This document shows, one piece after another, positions 16,821-26,100 of a stretch of 64,000 bases of DNA (the stretch's first letter is position 1; each line of letters starts with the position of its first letter). Under the pieces are notes generated by a model. It saw only the letters and a list, made by a program, of their open reading frames with translations, was not told where the DNA came from and did not search any database. Where the stretch lies: positions 3,162,001 through 3,226,000 of the forward strand of contig NZ_CP139781.1 of the NCBI RefSeq assembly GCF_019679435.2, in the 5' to 3' direction. Made by a program: the position numbers and the translations under genes. This DNA comes from Actomonas aquatica. Its GTDB lineage: Bacteria > Verrucomicrobiota > Verrucomicrobiia > Opitutales > Opitutaceae.

Positions 16821-19634
16821 TTAGGCCGCTGAAGTGCGGGTAACTACGTAATCGGCCAGTAGGGGTTCTAACCTAAGCCAAGAATCGCGGGCGCGGGCAA
16901 TTTCGTTGGGCACCTGCTCCCACCCGTGATCGGCGGCGAGGTTTTCGATCTCGCGCAGGGCATCCCGCATCACGAAAGCACCGATATTGGCGGCACTGCC
17001 GGCGAGTTTGTGCGCGACCATTTCCAACTCGTCCGCGTCACGAGCCGCAAAACAACGCTCCACCTCAGCGAGTCGCCCCGCCGTCTCCTTCAGGAACAAT
17101 TCCACCATCGTGACCGCCAGGGAGGCGCCGTCCCGCGTGGACATGGTTTCAAACAAGCGCACCGGCTGCGGATCCCAGTCGCTCATCCGCAAAGCCGCGG
17201 GGACCGTCCGCGCCGCCGCGGCCGATGCCCCCTCCCCCGCCGTCGGTTCGCCCAGCAGACGGCAGCGCGCAAAGGCCGCCGCCAGTTCCTCCGGCTCGAT
17301 CGGTTTGGCGATGTAGTCGCTCATGCCGCTTTGCAGGCAACGCTCACGATCCGACTCCAAGGCATTGGCGGTGAGGGCGATGATCGGCAGGTTTTCGCTC
17401 ACGCCCTCCACTTCTCCGCGACGGATGCGCCGCGTCGTCGAGAAGCCATCGAGCACCGGCATGTGGCAATCCATCAACACGGCATCGAAAGTCGCCTCAC
17501 GCAGTCGCGCCAAAGCCTGCTTGCCGTCGCCGACCACTTCCACGCTGTGCCCCAGCCAATCGAGCAGCATGCGCGCGACGATCTGGTTCTCGTGATTGTC
17601 TTCCACCACCAGCAGGCGCAGCTTGCGCTCCGGCGCCGCCGGTCGGCGATTGGTCAACAAAACATCCTCTTCGCCAGCCTCGCGCTCCGGCTCTGCGACC
17701 GGGTGAAGCGCCTCCAGCACCTCGTTGAAACACGAGCGCAGCGCATCGCGGCTCACCGCCTCCGGCCAGCGCCAATCAAAACACGCCGCCGCCACGCCTG
17801 TCGCCCGGCCATCGACCGCGCCGACCAAACCCAGCTTCACCCCACGGTAAGCGACATCTGCCCGGATAAGCGTGGCCAGTTCCACCGCGTCGACCCCTTG
17901 CAGGTCATCCAGCATGAGCACGCATTGAAACTCCCCATCGTCCAGTCCGTCACGGGCCGCGGTGAGCCGATGCACCGCGCCTTCGGCCGTGGTGGCTTCA
18001 TCACCGCGGATACCGACCTCCAGCAAACGCGCCAGCAGCGAGCGGCGCCGATCCCCGTCATGCGCCACCACCAGCACGCGCAAGTCTTCCAACCGCGGAT
18101 CGCCTTTACGCCCACTCCGCGACCGCCCGCCCACCAACGGGATCTCAAACCAAAACGTGGAGCCTTCCCCTTCCTCGCTCTCAAAATCGATCACTCCGCC
18201 CATCAGCTCGACCAGGCGCAACGAGATCGCCAGCCCCAACCCGGTGCCGCCGAAGCGACGCGTGGTGCTGCCATCGGCCTGGGTGAAGGGTTGGAACAAC
18301 TTCGCCTGCGCGGCGCGCGGAATGCCCACGCCGGAATCGTGCACCTCGATGCGCACGGTTTCGCAATCCCCGTCGGTGCACACCACTCCGGCACTGACGA
18401 GCACCTCGCCTTCCTGGGTGAACTTGATGGCGTTGCCCACCAGATTTGTAAGGACCTGGCGGATACGCGCGCCGTCGCCCAGAAACTCCCCATGCACCCG
18501 CGGCTCCAGCTCGCAGGTGAGCTTGATGCCTTTCTGCCGCGCCGTCGCGTCGAGCAGGGCGCAGGTGTCCTCGATCATGCGCCCGAGGCCGAAAGGCTCG
18601 CGGTCGACCTTGAAGCGGCCCGACTCGATCTTCGAAAAATCGAGGATCTCATTGATGATCCCCAACAGCGATTCGCCACTGCGGCGGATGACTTCACTCA
18701 TCTCGCGCTGCGGATCGCTGAGCTCCCCTTTGAGCAGGAGATTGGTCATGCCGATGATCCCGTTCATCGGCGTGCGAATCTCATGACTCATGTTGGCCAA
18801 AAACTCCGATTTGAGCCGTGACGATTCCAACGCCCGGTCACGCATGTCGGCCAGGTTCGCCTCCAATTCCTTGCGGTCCGTGATCTCGGTGATGAAGCCA
18901 TGCCACAACACGCCGCCCGCCGGTTCACATTCCGGCGTGGCCGTGCCTTCCAGCCAACGCACCGCACCGTCGCCCTGGCGCCAGCGACATTCATGTTTCC
19001 ATGGCTTCAACAGCCGCGCCGACTCCCGCAACGACTCCACAAATCCTTCCGCGTCTTCCGGCAGCAGCTTGTCCAGGAACAGCCCCATGTTCGCCCGCAG
19101 GTCAGCCGGTGCGAGGTCGAAGAGATCCCGCAAACGCTCCCCGGCAAAGGGAAACCCCAGGCTGCCATCCGGCCGCATACGCGCCTGGAACAGCACCCCC
19201 GGCACCTGCGAACCGAGTTTGCCCAGCCGCGCCATGAGCTCCTCGCGCTCCGAGCGCTCCCGGGCGGTCTGCAACGCTCGCCGCACCGCCGGCGCAAACC
19301 GGGCCGGGTTGGACTTGAGCACGAAGTCGGTCGCCCCGGCCCGAAAACACTCGGCCACAAGCTCTTCGGTGCCCTCGGATGACATCACGATGATCGGCAA
19401 CCCCGGGCGACTGGCGCGCATCAGCCGCAACGCGGAGAGACCGTCGTAATCGGGCAGCCGATAGTCGCAGATCGCGAGGTCGTAAACATCCTCGTCGAGC
19501 GCCCGACGCAGCGGCCCCTCGCGATCGGCCACGACGGTGAGGCACTCGATACCATCCACCGCCAAACGATCACCCACCCAACGCGCCTGCATCGGGTCGT
19601 CCTCCACCATCAACAATCGGATCGTCATGCTCAT
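16821..19634 (-). CDS. Hybrid histidine kinase REC-PAS-HisKA-HATPase-pseudoREC-REC-Hpt
   Basis: 937 residues, no membrane segment, so cytoplasmic. Order: receiver (~5-125, Asp in AICDYRLPDYDG), PAS (~145-265), HisKA with phospho-His in NMSHEIRTPMNG (~290-350), HATPase with VGNAIKF, SGVGIP and GGTGLGLAIS (~395-510), a receiver-sized region without the Asp motif (~525-650), a complete receiver (VVEDNHENQIVARML, LMDCHMPVLDG), and a canonical Hpt domain (AHKLAGSAANIGA). All elements of an internal phosphorelay are present. It immediately precedes the single receiver with the Cys-rich tail. Confidence 0.95.
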   Translation of the reverse strand: MSMTIRLLMVEDDPMQARWVGDRLAVDGIECLTVVADREGPLRRALDEDVYDLAICDYRLPDYDGLSALRLMRASRPGLPIIVMSSEGTEELVAECFRAGATDFVLKSNPARFAPAVRRALQTARERSEREELMARLGKLGSQVPGVLFQARMRPDGSLGFPFAGERLRDLFDLAPADLRANMGLFLDKLLPEDAEGFVESLRESARLLKPWKHECRWRQGDGAVRWLEGTATPECEPAGGVLWHGFITEITDRKELEANLADMRDRALESSRLKSEFLANMSHEIRTPMNGIIGMTNLLLKGELSDPQREMSEVIRRSGESLLGIINEILDFSKIESGRFKVDREPFGLGRMIEDTCALLDATARQKGIKLTCELEPRVHGEFLGDGARIRQVLTNLVGNAIKFTQEGEVLVSAGVVCTDGDCETVRIEVHDSGVGIPRAAQAKLFQPFTQADGSTTRRFGGTGLGLAISLRLVELMGGVIDFESEEGEGSTFWFEIPLVGGRSRSGRKGDPRLEDLRVLVVAHDGDRRRSLLARLLEVGIRGDEATTAEGAVHRLTAARDGLDDGEFQCVLMLDDLQGVDAVELATLIRADVAYRGVKLGLVGAVDGRATGVAAACFDWRWPEAVSRDALRSCFNEVLEALHPVAEPEREAGEEDVLLTNRRPAAPERKLRLLVVEDNHENQIVARMLLDWLGHSVEVVGDGKQALARLREATFDAVLMDCHMPVLDGFSTTRRIRRGEVEGVSENLPIIALTANALESDRERCLQSGMSDYIAKPIEPEELAAAFARCRLLGEPTAGEGASAAAARTVPAALRMSDWDPQPVRLFETMSTRDGASLAVTMVELFLKETAGRLAEVERCFAARDADELEMVAHKLAGSAANIGAFVMRDALREIENLAADHGWEQVPNEIARARDSWLRLEPLLADYVVTRTSAA

Positions 19635-19790
19635 GGCAGACGAACGCCCTCGGCGCAGCCGCAGCCAGCGGCCGGCGATCTCGCGAGCACGCAGCGATCA
19701 GGGGGACAGGATGGGCCGACACACATGCATCAACCGGAATCGGTCGCTGCCGCCGTTTTTTTAGCGAAATCGCCCCGCGCCGACCGGAAA

Positions 19791-21869
19791 TCAGGTCAAC
19801 GCAAAGGGCGCCGCAGTGCCCGCCTCGTGACTGGCCAGCACCGCCCGCTCCAACACCTTGGCCAACTGCGGGATACGCACGGGCTTGGAAATGTAGTCAT
19901 CCATGCCGCAGCGCAGGCACCGCTCGCGGTCGCCTTCCATCGCATTGGCCGTCAACGCGATGATCCACGGCCGATGCGCACCGGCGTCGCTGGCGGCGCG
20001 GATTTCACGGGTGGCGGCTTCGCCATCCATCGCCGGCATGTGCACATCCATGAGGATGACATCAAACTTGGTCTGCGCGGCCGCCGCCACGGCTTCGTTG
20101 CCATCGAGCGCCAACGACACGTCGCAGCCGAGGCGACGCAGCATGACCGCCGCCACCCGCTGGTTGACCAGGTTGTCCTCGGCCAACAGCACCTTCAGAT
20201 TGCCAAAGGGCGGAGTCACCACCGGGTCGGTGCTCGCGGGGCCGGCCACGACGGGCGGTCGGCTCGGGGCCGACATCACCTCGGCTTCGACCGGCTCACC
20301 ATCCGGCTCGGCCTGCGCCAGACGCAGCAAGGTCGCCAGGACCTGCGCGGGTTTGGCGGGCTTGGTCAAACTGGCCTGAAACAGCGCCCGTCCCGCGCCC
20401 AGATCCTGCAGGCAGAGCGACGACAGCATCACCAAAGGCAACTGGGCAAATGCCTCACGCCGACGAATCGCCTTGGCCAAATCAACGCCATCCATCTCCG
20501 GCATCTGCATGTCGAGAATGGCAAAATCGATGCGCCCGCCCCCATCGAGCACGGAGAGCGCCTCGCGGCCGGAGTTGGCCAGCACCGGCTGCATCCCGTG
20601 GTTGCGCGCCATGGTGCCGAGGATGCGGCGGTTGGTTTCATTGTCGTCGACGATGAGCAGGCGCCGCCCGGCCAGCACCGGACGCCCCGACTCCGTCGGC
20701 GGCACCACATCGGACGCCACCGGCTCGACCACCACGCTGAAGCGGAACACCGACCCTCGGCCCAACTCGCTCTCCACCTCGACTTCCCCGCCCATGAGCT
20801 CGATGAGGCGCTTGCTGATCGCGAGCCCGAGCCCCGTGCCGCCATAACGCCGGGTGGTGCTGGCATCGACCTGGTAAAAGGTTTCGAACAGTCGCGATAC
20901 CGATGCATCCGGGATGCCGATGCCGGTGTCGCGCACCGAGAAGAGCAGGCGTTGGCGACCATCGGGTTGGAGTTCGCCAGTCGACACGGTCAGCGCCACT
21001 TCGCCCTCCTCCGTAAATTTCACCGCGTTGCCCAAGAGGTTTACCAACACCTGCCGCAGGCGCATGCAGTCCCCTTTCACGATCGACGGCACCGCGGGAT
21101 GAATGTCGTAGAGGAAATCCAGGTTTCGCTTCGTCGCGCGCTGCGCGAAGATGTCGAGCGCGACCTCCACACAGTCCGAGAGCAGGAACTCCTCGTGCTC
21201 CACCTCGATGTGACCCGATTCGATTTTCGAGAAGTCGAGGATGTCGTTGATGACCGACATGAGCAGGTCGCCGCTCTGCCGAATGGTCTCCACGAACTCG
21301 CCCTGTTGTTCGTCCAAGGCAGTGTCACTCAACAGCGACGCCATACCGATCACCCCGTTCATCGGCGTGCGGATCTCGTGACTCATCATGGCGAGAAACT
21401 GACTTTTGGCGCGGTTGGCCGCCTCGGCGGCTTCCTTGGCCTTGCGCAGCGCCTCCTCCGCCTCCTTGCGCACGGAGATATCCTGCACGAATCCCTCGTA
21501 ATACTGCACCTGTCCGTCGGGCCCCCGAACCGCCCGCGCCGATTCGCGAATCCAAATCACCGCCCCGTCCTTGCGCCGCACCTGATACTCCATGCCCTCA
21601 ACCACCCCGTCGCGCTGCATGCGCTCGGCAAACTCCCGCCGTTTGGCCGGGTCGAAATAGATCAGTCGTGAAATATCGGATACAACCGACTGCGCCATCA
21701 ACTCGTCCGGCCCCGCGTAGCCATACATCCGGGCGAGCGCCGGGTTGACCAGCAGATAGCGGCCATCCGGGGTCGATTGGAACACGCCTTCCACTGCGTT
21801 GTGCACGATACCGGCATAACGCTCGAACTCCGAGGGCAACCCGGCGGGGGCGGAGAAGTGGACAGACAT
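19791..21869 (-). CDS. Hybrid histidine kinase PAS-HisKA-HATPase-REC-REC
   Basis: 692 residues from MSVHFSAPAG; an extra 12 codons upstream look non-coding. It is soluble. PAS (~10-130, with LVNPALARMYGYAGPDELM and a PAC-like QYYEGFVQDISVRK), HisKA (MMSHEIRTPMNGV), HATPase (LGNAVKFTEEG, GTGLGLAISKRL), receiver 1 (IVDDNETNRRILG, AILDMQMPEMDG) and receiver 2 (LAEDNLVNQRVAA, LMDVHMPAMDG). No Hpt is present, so phosphotransfer would need a separate Hpt protein, possibly that of the neighbouring 937-residue kinase (inference). Same orientation as the kinase downstream, separated by ~155 bp. Confidence 0.95.
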   Translation of the reverse strand: MSVHFSAPAGLPSEFERYAGIVHNAVEGVFQSTPDGRYLLVNPALARMYGYAGPDELMAQSVVSDISRLIYFDPAKRREFAERMQRDGVVEGMEYQVRRKDGAVIWIRESARAVRGPDGQVQYYEGFVQDISVRKEAEEALRKAKEAAEAANRAKSQFLAMMSHEIRTPMNGVIGMASLLSDTALDEQQGEFVETIRQSGDLLMSVINDILDFSKIESGHIEVEHEEFLLSDCVEVALDIFAQRATKRNLDFLYDIHPAVPSIVKGDCMRLRQVLVNLLGNAVKFTEEGEVALTVSTGELQPDGRQRLLFSVRDTGIGIPDASVSRLFETFYQVDASTTRRYGGTGLGLAISKRLIELMGGEVEVESELGRGSVFRFSVVVEPVASDVVPPTESGRPVLAGRRLLIVDDNETNRRILGTMARNHGMQPVLANSGREALSVLDGGGRIDFAILDMQMPEMDGVDLAKAIRRREAFAQLPLVMLSSLCLQDLGAGRALFQASLTKPAKPAQVLATLLRLAQAEPDGEPVEAEVMSAPSRPPVVAGPASTDPVVTPPFGNLKVLLAEDNLVNQRVAAVMLRRLGCDVSLALDGNEAVAAAAQTKFDVILMDVHMPAMDGEAATREIRAASDAGAHRPWIIALTANAMEGDRERCLRCGMDDYISKPVRIPQLAKVLERAVLASHEAGTAAPFALT

Positions 21870-22000
21870 AGAGCGGCACCTTGCCGCACGCCGCGTGCCA
21901 TGCAAGTCGGTGCGTTCGACAGTTTTACCCTTTGATTACGGGCAAACGACTATAAGGCCCCTACCCCACCTATCGACCGACGCTCGAGGCCGCTTGAATT

Positions 22001-22039
22001 AAAAAATTTCACCCCGACCAGCGCGCGCCGGTCGGGGTG
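22001..22039 (-). terminator. Intrinsic terminator after the deoxyhypusine-synthase-like gene
   Basis: Perfect 10-bp stem CACCCCGACC/GGTCGGGGTG (22010-22019 with 22030-22039). On the minus strand it is followed by an A/T tract containing six T. It lies ~40 bp past the stop of the gene ending at 22077. Confidence 0.85.
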
Positions 22040-22076
22040 CAGAAGCTCGATTGAGCAGAAGTGGGCAGCGCCGGAC

Positions 22077-23123
22077 TTATTCGCCCAGCACCCAGCTGAA
22101 GATGAGCGGAGCCACGATGGTGGCGTCGCTCTCCACGATAAATTTCGGCGTGGACGCGGCGAGTTTGCCCCAGGTGATCTTCTCGTTCGGCACCGCACCG
22201 GAGTAGCTGCCGTAGCTGGTGGTCGAATCGCTGATCTGGCAGAAGTAGCCCCACAGCGGCACGCCCGTGCGCTCGAGATCCTGGTGCAGCATCGGCACCA
22301 CGCAGATCGGGAAGTCGCCGGCGATGCCACCACCGATCTGGAAGAAACCGATCGAGCCTTCGCCGTTTTTGAGCAGACGCGCCTTCTTGGTGTAAAGCTC
22401 GGCCAGCATCGTCATGTATTCGATACCGGTGCGCACGGTGTGCACGTTCTTCACGTCACCGCGGATGACCGCCGCCGCATACATGTTGCCGAGCGTGGCG
22501 TCTTCCCACCCCGGCACGATGATCGGCAGGTTCTTCTCCGCCGCGGCCAGCAACCAGGAATTCTTCGGGTCAATCTGATAGGACTTCTCCAGCTTCCCGC
22601 TGCGCAGGATGCGATACATGAACTCGTGCGGGAAGTAACGCTCGCCGGCGGCGTCGGCCGCCATCCACTCCTCCAGCACCGCTTTTTCGATGCGACGCAT
22701 GGCCTCCATCTCGGGAATGCAGGTGTCGGTCACCCGGTTCATGTGACGATCAAGCAGTGCCTGCTCGTCGGTGGCGGTCAGATCGCGGTAGTGCGGCACC
22801 CGCTCGTAATAGTCGTGTGCCACCAAATTGAATACATCCTCCTCGAGATTGGCGCCGGTGCAGACAATGCCATGCACCTTGTCCTGACGGATCATCTCCG
22901 CGAGCGAGATACCGAGCTCGGCGGTGGACATCGCGCCGGCGAGCGTGACGAACATTTTGCCGCCGGCCTTGAGGTGGTCTTCGTAACCTTTGGCCGCATC
23001 GAGCAGGGCCGCGGAGTTGAAGTGCCGGTAGTGGTGCGCAATGAACTTCGAGATCGGTCCCTTGCGGGCGGCTCGCTTGGCATTGAGGTCTTCGGGGCGC
23101 TGCTTCTGACGTTTGGCTTTCAT
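22077..23123 (-). CDS. Deoxyhypusine synthase family protein
   Basis: 348 residues from MKAKRQKQRP. Clear homology to deoxyhypusine synthase: FVTLAGAMSTAELGISLAEM, GIVCTGANLEEDVFNLVAHD, IVPGWEDATLGNMYAAAV, FFQIGGGIAGDFPICV, and the active-site lysine motif NEKITWGK (Lys320, matching the WGK lysine of eukaryotic enzymes). Bacteria lack eIF5A, the normal target, so these homologues are thought to make homospermidine or another polyamine, or to modify an unknown substrate (established for some members, inferred here). The gene lies alone between two hybrid kinases in the same orientation and has its own terminator. Confidence 0.9.
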   Translation of the reverse strand: MKAKRQKQRPEDLNAKRAARKGPISKFIAHHYRHFNSAALLDAAKGYEDHLKAGGKMFVTLAGAMSTAELGISLAEMIRQDKVHGIVCTGANLEEDVFNLVAHDYYERVPHYRDLTATDEQALLDRHMNRVTDTCIPEMEAMRRIEKAVLEEWMAADAAGERYFPHEFMYRILRSGKLEKSYQIDPKNSWLLAAAEKNLPIIVPGWEDATLGNMYAAAVIRGDVKNVHTVRTGIEYMTMLAELYTKKARLLKNGEGSIGFFQIGGGIAGDFPICVVPMLHQDLERTGVPLWGYFCQISDSTTSYGSYSGAVPNEKITWGKLAASTPKFIVESDATIVAPLIFSWVLGE

Positions 23124-23178
23124 ATTGAAGGCCCAACCTAGCGACTGCCGGAAGGTGCAGAAGCACAAAAGTGTAAAA

Positions 23179-26100
23179 TCAGCGCACCGCCGTCTTCAGC
23201 TCCGCCATGCGCAACTCGGCCCGTTCACTGAGCACCCGGCTAGCCTCTGCCAACTCCGGCCACAGCTCCTGCGCCGCCGTCCGATCCCCCTCCTTGACCC
23301 GCTTCTCCATGTAAATCGCCAGACGCCGCACCCGCTGCCCCCCAAAGGTCGCCGCCGAGCCCCCGAATTGGTGCACCTTCTGCGCAAATGCCTCCCATTC
23401 CCCCTCGTCCCGCAGGGCCGCCAGCACAGCCAACTCGTCCGCCCAACTGGCCACGAACCCCCGGGCCACAAAGGTAAAAACATCCAAGCCCGGCTCGGCC
23501 TCGATCTCACAGAGCTCCGCCACCACCTCCTCGTCGAGCACGTCGGCCGCGCTCTCTTCGTGGATCCCATCCGTCTTCCGGGCCGGACCCATCGCCATCG
23601 CCGCCCGCTGCACCACCCCACGCAAGGCCGCCGTCACCTCGCGCGCCCGCAGCGGCTTGGTCAAATAATCATCCATGCCCGCATCGATACATCGCTGCCG
23701 GTCCCCCTCCATCGCGTAAGCCGTGAGCGCCACCACCGGAATCCTGGGATCCACCCCCGGCACGTCGCCGGCCCGCAACTTGCGCGTAGCCGTGAAACCA
23801 TCGAGCACCGGCATCTGGCAGTCCATCAACACCACATCGAAGCGCGCCACGCTCAGTGTATCCAATCCTTCCTGACCGTTGTTGGCCACGGTCACCGTGT
23901 GGCCCATGCGCCGGAGCATCAGCGTCGCCACTTCCTGATTCGCCCGATTGTCCTCCACCAGCAGAATCTCCAACGGCCCCGGCCCGGACGGTTCCTTCGC
24001 CGGCGTCTCCGCCGAACCGATACGCGTCCGCTCCGCCCGCACGGCCGCCGGCTTGGCCACAGCCGTCAATCCGCCGGGCACCGGGCGCACACCCACCGGC
24101 AGCGAAAGCTCCACCCAGAAGGTCGAGCCGACCCCGAGCTCACTCTCCACACCAACGCGCCCGCCCATGAGCTCGATGATCTGCCGCGAGATCGACAGCC
24201 CCAGCCCCGTGCCGCCCTGCGCCCGTGAGTCGGATCCATCCACCTGCACAAAGGATTCAAACAACCGTTCCAGCATGTCCGCGGGGATGCCACAGCCCGT
24301 ATCCTCAACCTCGATACGCATCTGGCGCCGACTCGACAACGAGCTCAGGTCGCGCAGCCGCAACGACACCGTGCCGGCATCGGTAAACTTGAGGGCATTG
24401 CCCAGCAGATTGATCACCACCTGCCGCAGACGCCCCTCGTCGCCACTCACCCACCAGTCGCTGCCCGGCGGGATCTCGCAGCGCAGCGCAACATGTTTCG
24501 ACTCGGCCCGCGGCACCAACAACTCGATCGCTTCGCGCAGCAGCGTCGCGAGATCGAAATCCGCCACGCTCAGACGCATCTTCCCGGCCTCCACCTTGGA
24601 GAGGTCCAGGATGTCGTTGATGATCGTGAGCAGATTTTCGCCGCTCTGCCGGATCACCTCGATCATGCGATGGTGCTCCGGGTGGGTGACCATGCCCGAC
24701 AGCATGTCCGCCATGCCGATCACCCCGTTCATCGGCGTGCGCAGTTCGTGGCTGACGTTGGCCAAAAATTCCGACTTGAGGCGCGACAGGGCGATGGCGT
24801 CGTCCCGCGCCTGCGCCAGACCCTTCTCGTATTCGCGGTTGCGGGTCACATCGATGCGGATCGAGACGTAGCGGCGCACCTCTCCGTCGACATTGAGCTC
24901 CGGCACGATCAATGTATCCACCCAGTAATTACGCCCGTCCTTGGTGCGATTGCAGATATCCCCGTGCCAGTTGTAACCGCCGCGGATTGTTTTCCACAAC
25001 TTGCGGAAGAACTCCGGCGCATGCTCGCCGGAGTTGAGGATGCTGTGGTTCTGGCCCACCAACTCGTCGTGAGTGTAACCGGAATTTTCGCAGAACTTGC
25101 GGTTCGCGTAGAGAATCGTGCCATTCAGATCCGACACTGAAATCTCCACAAATTGATCGAGCGCCTGCTTGAGCATGGAGAGCTCAATCATCGCCGCACG
25201 GCGGCTCGCCTCGGCTTGCTTGTGGCTGGTGAGGTCCTGCGCCACGCCGAGGAATCCGGTCACTTCGCCGGCCTCATTGCGGATCGCGGTGACGGACAAT
25301 TTAACCGGCACCTTCACCCCATCACTGCGCACGTAGGTCCACTCGCGTTCGTCCTTCAATCCGCGCAGGGCCAGCGCGACAAACACCCCCATATCGGCCG
25401 CCACCGGTTCGCCAAATTTGCGCGAGAGGGCCGCGGCTTCCCGCTCCACTTCCTCGACGAGGTGAAACCCCTCCGGCGTCCGCCGGCCAATCACCTCACT
25501 GGCCGCATAACCCAACATCCGTTCCGCCCCCCGGTTGAAGCTGCGGATGATCCCCTGCAGATCCACGCTGATGAACGCGAAATTATTGCTGTCCAAGACC
25601 CCGCGTTGCAGCGCGATCAATTCGGCCATTTGAGCCTGCGCTTTTTCGAGCTCGGTGGTGCGTTCGGTCACCAGCACCTGCGCCCGTTGCTGGGACACTT
25701 GGAGCAAGGTCGCCATTCCCGCTGCAGCCAAGACTGCCAACGCCAACCCCGCCCCGATCCAGGACGAGGTCACCGCCCCCGCCCCGGCAAATTTCTCCGT
25801 CTTGCGCCAACCCAGCGTGAACGATTCTCCGCCCAGCTTGAGCTCCCGCACCGCTGCGTAGGCCGCACCGGCATCTTGCGTCGGACCGCCCGCATACAGC
25901 AAATCTCCCGGAGCCGTGGAGCTGCCTTCAAACAAATCCAGCGTGAGCTCCTGCGTGAGACTCGGCAGCACGCCCTCGACAAAACTCTCGGTCACAAACG
26001 GCGCATACACCCAGTGCCGAAATGCAGCGCGTCGCTCCGCCACCGTAGTGGTCGGCCAGCCATTCGCATACACCGGCAGGTAGAGCAAAAAGCCCGCGCG

